NCBI RefSeq assembly: GCF_033439725.1
Contig: NW_026944383.1
Span: 6,262,001-6,326,000, forward strand
Origin: Neurospora tetraspora
Taxonomy: Eukaryota; Ascomycota; Sordariomycetes; Sordariales; Sordariaceae
DNA: 64,000 bases
Direction of reading: 5' to 3'
The notes under the pieces are model-generated. The model made no database searches and had not been told where the DNA came from. It was given only the letters and a program-made list of their open reading frames with translations. Position numbers and translations under genes: made by a program. Positions 56,492 to 64,000 of this stretch are shown here, piece after piece (position 1 is the stretch's first letter; every line of letters begins with the position of its first letter).

Positions 56492-58432
56492 GGTGGTGGG
56501 CAAGAGGTGAGGCTGGCTTGAATTGTATGCTGGATATCAGGGCGGAAAGGATAGTACAGGATAATGCTGTAGATAGTTTCTGAAGGAGCAAGATCAATTG
56601 ATGTCTTTCACTCCCAACAACCGTTCCCCCCTTGAACATGACGTTAGCCAAGTTAATCAGTCAACCAACCTCCTTAGTAAAGCTTCTCCTTTCCTTTGTC
56701 CTTTCGTGGCCCCCTCACGTTCAACAGAGTCCGTAACTACCTACCCCTCACCATTCCTCATCTCAGATCACAGATCAGCGGGAAAAGCGGCAGATCAACA
56801 ACACTCTTCGTTGATACATACCGGCATCATCTACAATACAACCGACCTTCAATACCTGACCACATGACTACCTCTACATAACCATACACATCTAGATGCC
56901 CGTAATCCCCAATGTCCCTTCCCCCCCTCCCCGCTGTATTTCATCGTCGTCATACTGCATACCTATTTGAGAGTTGTGGTCTGGTGGTTACACACATGTG
57001 GAGTAGAGCATGCGGGAATGTCTCAGTTGGTTTTCTGGGGAAGGAGTGACTGAGCCACCTGTATTGGACCGTTGAAAAGCGAGACATTCATTCCATTCCT
57101 GTAAATCCGACCGACCGGGTTTCCTGAGTGGCCTGCAAAAGTGTATTTGTATCGATGTCCCAAGTTCGCAAGTGGACTGACATGCAAGTAATTTACTTTC
57201 CGTCCCCGCCCCCCTTGTATTAAAGTGAGATTTCTGGTCACGCAATCCACTCAGGTGGGTTGGAACAACGGCTGATCTGTATGTATTCTGTTTGGTTGTT
57301 TTAGTGATTCAATTCCCGGTTTACAAAGATGTTACATCAACGAATGAACGTGGGAAAGTTAGGGTTGAGTGTAACAACGGACTGTAACCTTAACCTTGTT
57401 CACTGTTGTTCACCGTTCGGCAAGGTATGTATGTAAACCAGCTTCTTTTTGTTCCCTCTCCCTCCCAAGGCAGGCTTCCTGCATATACTCTGATGGAAAA
57501 ACTGGTTGAACGGAGTAGCGATTACAACCTGAAAAGGCACGAGCGGCACACAGCGAGTTTGAAATAACATACATACACAAGTATGTAGAATCTTTGTCCT
57601 TGTGTGTCTGTCCCATGACATACATGTATCTGGGTAGGATACTTACAAGTGGGAAGAACGTACTGCAACCACAACAACACCACAGCATCAGCATCAGCAT
57701 CGAAGCACAACATAAAACTGGGTATCACCATCCACCACAACGTGGGTTAAAGGGTAGTAGTTCGCTTGCTTCCCTTTTTTTATACGAACCTGCGGTTTAC
57801 CGGTTCTCGGCCGAGCTAGTTCGACTGAGTAAATGATTGACTGCCGTGGTCTTGGAAGTTCTGGAACTGACGTCCCATGATCAGTCATCATTTGTTGAGA
57901 TGGAATGCTTGGTTTGGTTGTCGTGCTTGGCAATTGAGGAGATGGTGTCGTTCAGTTGCTTCCCCATGAAAGGGAAGACAGCACTTGATCTCGGCAATTG
58001 GATAGGTATAGGTAGGTAGGTAGAGATGTTGAAGATCTTTAGATCCAAAGTCTGTGCTCCTCATCATTAATGGTCCGCATGTAAACTAAACCTTGTTGAT
58101 GGGTGCCCAGACCGGCGATCTCAAAAGAGCTGTTTGGTGACACTGACGTACCTCTACCCTATCTGACCGGCATGAGTCGAGTAACCCGTCGTCCTGTTTG
58201 ATGCTTCGCCAGTACGTAATGTACCTGGACCAAGACCAACAACATGTGCCATCCCATCTTGTTAAAATAGAGGCGGGGCCCATTGCAAACCGATGCAGGT
58301 GGTATCAGGCATATACTTGATCTCCCACAAGTTCTCGAGACTTGAACCTCAAGAACTCACTCCTTCCTACATCCTCCTCAGCATCTCGGCGACCGTCAAC
58401 GTAGACAGTCACCACACCACATCAAGCCCAAA
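56492..58432. other. Tandem spacer VIT-VWA/GH2
   Basis: 1.94 kb. It has TAGG repeats near 58008-58022 and CAGCAT-type repeats near 57680-57700. No gene was recognised. Confidence 0.4.
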
Positions 58433-60651
58433 ATGCTACCAACTTCCCTCCTCTCCCTATCCCTCACCCTCCTCACCCTCTTTACTCCCCCCTCCCTCGC
58501 ATCCGCCATCCGCCAAGGCGCAGCAAACCCGCCCAAAATCCCCAACGGCCCCAACGGAAGCGGAGAAAGCCAGCCTCAGCCCTACGCACCTCAGCCCGCC
58601 CTCCTCACCACCGAATGGACCGCCTCCGTGGGCTCGAACCCGTCCAACCACTGGGCCCAGCACCCGCGCCCGCAGCTGAAGCGAGAGGATAAGTGGTGGC
58701 AGAGCCTCAACGGAATATGGCGGTATCGGAATCTTCACTTTGCGTCGTCGGCGCGGATGAATGTGGATATTAGCACTCTTATCCCGGAGAGATATGCAAC
58801 AGGAGGAGGAGGGGATGAAGCTGGTGCTGAAGAAGGGGGAGGACTGCCTCTAGAAGAGAAGGAAACGCTGATCCCGTCGTGTATCGAGAGCGGGTTCAGT
58901 GGTTTGGCGGAGACGAACGTGACGGGGATGCTGTTCACGCGGACGCTGGAGTTTCCCGACAATTGGATCAACGAGACTGGGAGAAGGGTGTTGATACACT
59001 TCGAAGCAGTCGATTACGAGGCGATGGTCTACGTGAATGACAATAAGCTGGGGCATAATGTGGGCGGGTATTTCCGGTTTACGGTCGATGCGACGAATGC
59101 GTTGAAGAAGGGGGAGAAGAACGAGTTGCAGGTTGTGGTTCGGGATCCGACTGATGAGCCGGGCTTTTACACGCCGCATGGGAAGCAGACGAGGACGCCG
59201 TCGCATATATTTTACACGCCGTGTACGGGTATTTGGCAGTCTGTTTGGATGGAGAGTGTCCCGGAGGATAACTATGTTAGGGATCTGGACGTTGCGGCTG
59301 ATATGGAAGGGAAAGGTGAGTGGACTAACCTGTGATGCTTTGGAAGTCTAGGCTAATCAGGCCTCATAGTGACCATGACGGTGCACTCCGGCAGCAACAA
59401 CACGACTGCGGTGAAGGTTTCTGTTCTTGAAGATGGTACCGAAGTCGCAACCTACAATGCCTCGTCGGACCAAGAGTTCTCCTTCCAAGTCCCCGACCCC
59501 AAGCTCTGGTCTCCCGACTCCCCGACGCTATACAACATCAGCGTGACAATGGGCGACGACCAAATCACGAGCTACACCGGTTTCAGGACGATTTCGAAGG
59601 GAGCAGTAAACGGAATTCAGCGCCCGCTCTTGAACGGCAAGTTCGTCTTCCAGTTCGGGCCCCTGGACCAAGGATACTGGCCAGATGGAATCTACTTGCC
59701 TCCCACCGAGGACGCGATGCTGTACGATCTTGACTTGATCAAAAGCCTGGGGATGAACATGGTTCGGAAACATGTAAGTTGCCGTTGACCACGACAAAGG
59801 TTGGAGAGACACTCACCCACTTAACCAGATCAAAGTCGAGCCCCAGCTCTACTACCATGCCTGCGACAAACTCGGCCTCCTCGTCATCCAGGACATGCCC
59901 TCCATGCGCCCAGCAGCCATCCAGGCGGCCGACTTTCCCAATCCCACTCAACAAGCCGAATTTGAGCGCCAGCTCAGCGTTATGGTGAACCAGTTCAAGC
60001 ACCACCCCAGTATCGTGACTTGGGTGATCTACAACGAGGGCTGGGGTCAAATCCGCGACGACGGCAACTACCCCGAATTCCATATCACTGACGCCATCCG
60101 CGCGCTTGACCCGACAAGACTGATCGATTCGGTAACTGGCTGGTTCGACCACGGAGCTGGTGATTTCCACGACAACCACCATTATGCCAGCCCTCAGTGC
60201 GGTACACCCTGGCATAGCAGTCCCAATACGCCTTATGACCCCAACAGAATCGGCTTCCAAGGTGAATTCGGAGGAGTTGGACACGTTCCGGATTCCAAAA
60301 AGTAAGACGCTTTTCCCTTTCTCCCCTTGTGATGATTCCATCACTAACAGACCCGCCCCCGAACACAGCCTCTGGCCCGACCCCGCAGCAGTAGCAACTA
60401 TTCCCGAAACATACGAGCTCAGTGCCGACCTAGATGCGTACAACTACCGCACCCACGTGCTGCTTGGCGAGTTGCGCGACCAGGTGGAACGATATGCGTG
60501 CAGCGGCGCTGTGTATACACAGACGACGGATGTGGAAGGCGAGGTGAACGGCTTGGTAACGTATGACCGTCGCGTGGTGAGGGTTAATGTTACGCAGTGG
60601 AAGAGTGATATACAAGCTTTGTACGACACTGCCGAAAAGAGGGCACCATGA
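58433..60651 (+). CDS. Secreted glycoside hydrolase family 2 enzyme
   Basis: The exons are 58433..59315, 59370..59773, 59829..60301 and 60369..60651, giving 680 aa. A signal peptide (LSLSLTLLTLFTPPSLASA) is followed by a disordered segment, then the GH2 sugar-binding jelly roll (RPQLKREDKWWQSLNGIWRY, VLIHFEAVDYEAMVYVNDNK, GKQTRTPSHIFYTPCTGIWQ). The immunoglobulin-like domain follows (exon 2), then the TIM barrel with RPLLNGKFVFQFG and DLDLIKSLGMNMVRKHIKVE. The acid/base Glu is in VIYNEGWGQ (~499) and the nucleophile Glu in GFQGEFGG (~574). The family contains beta-galactosidases, mannosidases and glucuronidases; the true substrate cannot be told. A charged, Gly/Glu-rich insert (GGGGDEAGAEEGGGLP) interrupts the N-terminal domain. 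Confidence 0.9.
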
Positions 60652-61359
60652 AGCCGGGTTAAAGCCTTTGTTTTCTTCACAGTTAGCGAGACAGGGTCGG
60701 AATGCTTACAGATTCATAACTTACATACGAACCGGACGCATTTGACAGTTGACCGTCTCTGAGGAGATTGCATAGAGTTATATAATGATCAACATGGAAT
60801 AGTAACGATCAAGTACAATCACTGACCTCAGAACTTGAGGAGAGAAACTAACTTGCGAACAATGCCGTGTATCGTGGTACACTACATGTGTTAGTGACCT
60901 GCATCCATCTGTTAAAACCTAGTTTCAAAACCTGGGGATGATCAATGGACTCCAGGACAAGTTAATCATTCAGGAATTCTGTCGGCACAGTGTCGAGACG
61001 TAGCCTCTACCTGTACATGCTAATGCTGTTAAATAATGGCAGATGTGTAGTCGCAGTCTGCTACCAGTCAGTGAAATGCTTCGAGATATAAGCGGGAACA
61101 GCAAGGTCTCGAAATCAGGCCGTGAAGTGTCTGGTTGGGGAATTATGATTAGCGATAGGGAAGATATCGTCGACCAAGAAAATACATCAAACGTCCCATA
61201 TCGGTCTAGTAGCCGTAAGCCCCGCAATCCAGCGGGTTGGGAAAGGAGCGGTGCTGGTAAAATGTGAACAAGAAGCCCCAGCATCGAATATTGTATAAAT
61301 GTTGTTGTTTGCTGTTGCTCAAGTTCCGTCCCAGTTGCTTCAAGCTGATTATAAAATCA
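60652..61359. other. Convergent spacer GH2/NTF2-like gene
   Basis: 708 bp between convergent stops, more AT-rich than its surroundings. No gene was recognised. Confidence 0.45.
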
Positions 61360-62400
61360 TTATTCCTTCTCGTCTTCGAACCCTTCCCGGATGGCCCTCA
61401 TCTTAATGTCTTCTTCCTCAGTCCTGGGGACCTTGACAATCACGGGCATTGTCATTGCGAGTACCTTTCGGAAAGCCTAAGGTAGATTGAGGTCAGCAAA
61501 CCATGTGACCTTCGCAAAGCTATCATCGAAGCATACCACAATCGGAGGCAGCCACCAAGCTGCACTGCAATACACCCGGAATGCAGCATCCAGGAATCTC
61601 CTCATCAATCGCATCACGGCGTTGGCAAACCAAAACACTGTCTGTTCGACGAAAACATGCATATCTTAGTCAAGGGTTTTTGGGGTTGTCTTTGCCAGAT
61701 ACACCTGGACATACCTCACTGAGCGCTCCCTCAGGCAACTCCCCATCCCACCTATCCTCCACTCTGTCAATCTTGCCATCGCCGTCAACCCAAATTTTGA
61801 CCAGGCTGTGAATATCCTGCGGCTTGTTGATTGACGGTATGGTATACCTGTTGTGAAGTTTAACCTCGATCGGGTTTCCGGATGAGACGACCTCGTGGGA
61901 TTGGATTTCAACGGGACCGAGCACTTGCGCAAGAGCGTACCACTGTGCGGCATATCGATTGTACCCCTGTGCTGTGGTGATAGGGTCGATGAAGGTGGCA
62001 TCGGGGTTCCAGAGGGAGAGGTGCTTGAGGGTGGGTTTTCCTTCGAAGAGCTGGTGTGAAGATACGATAGTTAGCGCCGAAGAGTGGACTTGTGTATACT
62101 GCTTAGTTTGGGAGGCAGTCTTACATCTAGAACAGCGCCGACAAGAATCTTGTTGTACGGGGACAAGTCAACACCGGGGGCCTCGATAATCAAGTTGTTG
62201 GAGATGCCTAATTGCTTCATGCTGGTAGGGACGGCTCCGATCCCGTTGCGCACTGTGGAGGCAGGCCTGTCCACCATCCTCACCAAATGTATCTTTATTC
62301 TGGGTGGTAGTGATCTTGGCTTCGCAACCGGTATACGGGCGTGTCTGGCGGCGCGGAGGACTGGGATCCTCGAGCGAGTTGCTGCAAGTGTCGCTTTCAT
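61360..62400 (-). CDS. Uncharacterised fungal protein with NTF2-like domain
   Basis: The minus-strand exons are 62400..62125, 62050..61715, 61641..61537 and 61476..61360, giving 277 aa, with all junctions in phase 0. The N-terminus is basic (MKATLAATRSRIPVLRAARH), compatible with a mitochondrial presequence. The core contains LSPYNKILVGAVLDLFEGKP, LSLWNPDATFIDPITTAQGY, LHNRYTIPSINKPQDIHSLV and KIDRVEDRWDGELPEG, a pattern I know from many ascomycete proteins with a SnoaL/NTF2-like fold. The C-terminal 70 residues (FWFANAVMRLMRRFLDAAFR, WWLPPIV, then a charged tail) include a short hydrophobic helix. No catalytic residues can be assigned. The third exon's acceptor was chosen because it keeps the frame; other choices are possible. 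Confidence 0.65.
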
Positions 62401-62739
62401 GATGGAGGAGAGGTCAAATTGATATAAGGTTTAAATACTATGCGAATGGGTCAGCCAAAAGCCCGTCTTCGGAATGATGGTTGCTGCTTGGAAGGCAACG
62501 AACGACGAGACCGTGAAGGGATATGAGGCAGTAGAAAAGCATCAAATTTGCCTGTCTCCATCTTGACAAGGAAGGAGAGCACCCAGTGGATATGTTCTCA
62601 GGCTATGACCCGTTCCTAACGTCAACTTGTATACTTGGGAAAGACCTCCTTCCGCCCGATCGGAAGGAGGGGCCAACGTCTTGATGCTCTCACTCGATAC
62701 ACTTTTCGTCTTCTCCATCCATCCGTCAATGTGCTCCTG
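62401..62739. other. Tandem spacer NTF2-like/ankyrin gene
   Basis: 339 bp between the two minus-strand genes. Nothing was recognised. Confidence 0.4.
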
Positions 62740-63277
62740 TCATGCCACGGTCTGAGGAGACTTTGCCCTGTACTCGTCGACAATGCTCCTAGCCTCGTCC
62801 ATTTCATAATCCCCTGGGTAGTCTAATACCGTATCTCCAAATCGGTTCTTGGCCGTCGGATCAGCACCATGCGCGACCAGCGTTCTCAAGACGTCGAGGT
62901 ACCCGAATCGCATTGCTGTATGGGCCGGTCGGTCGCCCGTAAAGCGATTGGCCATGTTGAAGTATGTGGCCTTGTTCTCTTGTGAGCCCAGTAGGACTGC
63001 CAATGTCTCGATGGAAGCTGACACGGAAATGTTCCATTAGTCTCTAGCATGACGAGAAATGAAGGCTTGATGAATGCTGTCCCTTACACCTTTGTCCCAA
63101 TTGGGCTGCAATATGCGCCGCCGTTCTTTGGAAGTCGTCCTTGCACGAGATCAAGACTTCCCCTTCGGTCACCTTTTCCCGCTGAGCAAGAGTCTTGACG
63201 GCAACGGAAAGTCCAGCAAGATCGCCCTGCCCCGCGCGCACAGAAATCGAGTGGGACTCTTGAGGTGTAATGAACAT
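62740..63277 (-). CDS. Small ankyrin-repeat protein
   Basis: The minus-strand exons are 63277..63088 and 63017..62740, giving 155 aa. The 70-nt intron uses donor GTAAGG, leaving phase 1, and acceptor GTCAG; a second possible donor two bases away would break the frame. Ankyrin-like helices are visible: QESHSISVRAGQGDLAGLSV, DFQRTAAHIAAQLGQ, RPAHTAMRFGYLDVLRTLVA followed by HGADPTAKNRFGDTVLD. This gives about three repeats. Such short proteins are usually adaptors without enzymatic activity; partners are unknown. Start at 63277 (MFITPQESHS) is preferred to an ATG 129 nt upstream that would add a hydrophobic, poorly supported leader. Confidence 0.65.
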
Positions 63278-64000
63278 TGTGGGCAAGAAAGAACGTCCTA
63301 TGGGTTGGCTGGCAGTTGGCAGTTGAGGTGTGACTGTTCTACAAAAAAGAGTAAGAACGAGCGGGACAATGACAATGTTCAAACCTCTCTTGGCGAGACA
63401 AAGCAAAACTGAACAGGAAAGAGCGAGCCTTCAGAAATATCATGGTGAAAAGCAGTCAGGAACGACAGTCGTCGATCGTCATATTGACACGGCGTATTGG
63501 TTCGAGCATGCCGGAGATTCCCCATCAAGTCCGTGGTTGTTTCTGCTAGTGCAAAGTTCAGCCTAGTTAGCAAAACAAAACATCATGATCGGACGCCTTT
63601 GTCAACGCAGATTGGGAGATGTCTGTAACAAAAACTGCGGCTAAGCCTAACAGTCTTTAATCTTGCGTCCATCATGCAGTATCCCATAAAGCATTCCGGT
63701 GAGAACTTCGAAGGCTGTTTGTGGTGTCAGAGTCTTGTATGTATGACAAGTAAAAGAGTAAGAGGAAGGGCAGTCCTGCTGCCGGCGGAGATGTCTCGCA
63801 TCCGATAGCAGGTGTAGATCTGGCAGGAGCGCGTTTGGCCGCAGTTTCCAACGCTTGTCTTGTCTGAGACCCCACAGAACAAAAGATTATTTCAAAGTGA
63901 GACAAGATAAAGACTCATACGCAATTTCTGTTCAATATCAGAGCTTCGAAAGGGCCTCAAATCGAGGAGTGATGGAGCTGAGTTCGAAAAACTCCTTTAT
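63278..64000. other. Right-edge region without recognised gene
   Basis: 723 bp up to the window end. It presumably includes the promoter of the ankyrin gene. ORFs up to about 110 codons show no domain; a gene crossing the edge cannot be excluded. Confidence 0.35.

Overview
The window is nuclear DNA of a filamentous ascomycete. Genes are compact, and introns are short (mostly 50-90 nt) with GTAAGT/GTACGT-like donors and CTAAC-like branch sites. Coding base use is GC-rich. The gene set includes an accessory complex I subunit like the 17.8 kDa subunit known from Neurospora, which suggests Sordariales (Neurospora/Sordaria-like). That placement is inference from gene content and remembered family sequences, not a database result.

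Layout. 1-7.2 kb: the 3' part of MMS19, signal peptidase subunit SPC2, ER membrane complex subunit EMC3 and RNA polymerase III subunit RPC8. 7.2-16 kb: a NUFIP1-domain/CCCH-finger protein with a long leader, the ER nucleotide exchange factor SIL1, a foldback repeat, and the complex I subunit. 16-23 kb: a SET-domain protein, ribosomal protein uS19, a secreted GH53 galactanase and an MDR oxidoreductase. 25-34 kb: a membrane-anchored glutaredoxin, an F-box protein, a Cys/Arg-rich protein, an intron-containing tRNA-Tyr and mitochondrial ribosomal protein bL21m. 34-43 kb: the spindle-checkpoint kinase MPS1, ribosomal stalk protein P2, histone chaperone SPT2 and ribosome-assembly factor NSA2. 44-53 kb: a small Cys-rich protein, a PAP2-type membrane protein, an unrecognised low-complexity gene containing an internal inverted duplication, and a second foldback repeat. 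53-64 kb: a VIT/VWA protein, a secreted GH2 enzyme, an uncharacterised NTF2-like protein and a small ankyrin protein.

Most genes are housekeeping: translation and ribosome assembly (uS19, P2, NSA2, bL21m, RPC8, tRNA-Tyr), ER biogenesis (SPC2, EMC3, SIL1), and chromatin or cell cycle (SPT2, MPS1, the SET protein). Two secreted glycoside hydrolases (GH53, GH2) point to plant cell-wall degradation. Neighbours are on mixed strands, with several head-to-head pairs (SPC2/EMC3, RPC8/NUFIP-like, SIL1/complex I, MDR/glutaredoxin, P2/SPT2) and no biosynthetic cluster.

No intact transposon, retroelement, CRISPR array or rRNA gene was seen. The least explained structures are a 36-bp perfect inverted repeat inside one protein-coding gene near 51.3-51.9 kb, whose two arms are read in opposite orientation as two different peptides, and two MITE-like foldback repeats (13.95-14.21 kb and 52.2-52.5 kb) sharing a CTGGTTTGTTTGTTAG motif. 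Exon boundaries were set by hand from splice consensus and reading-frame continuity.
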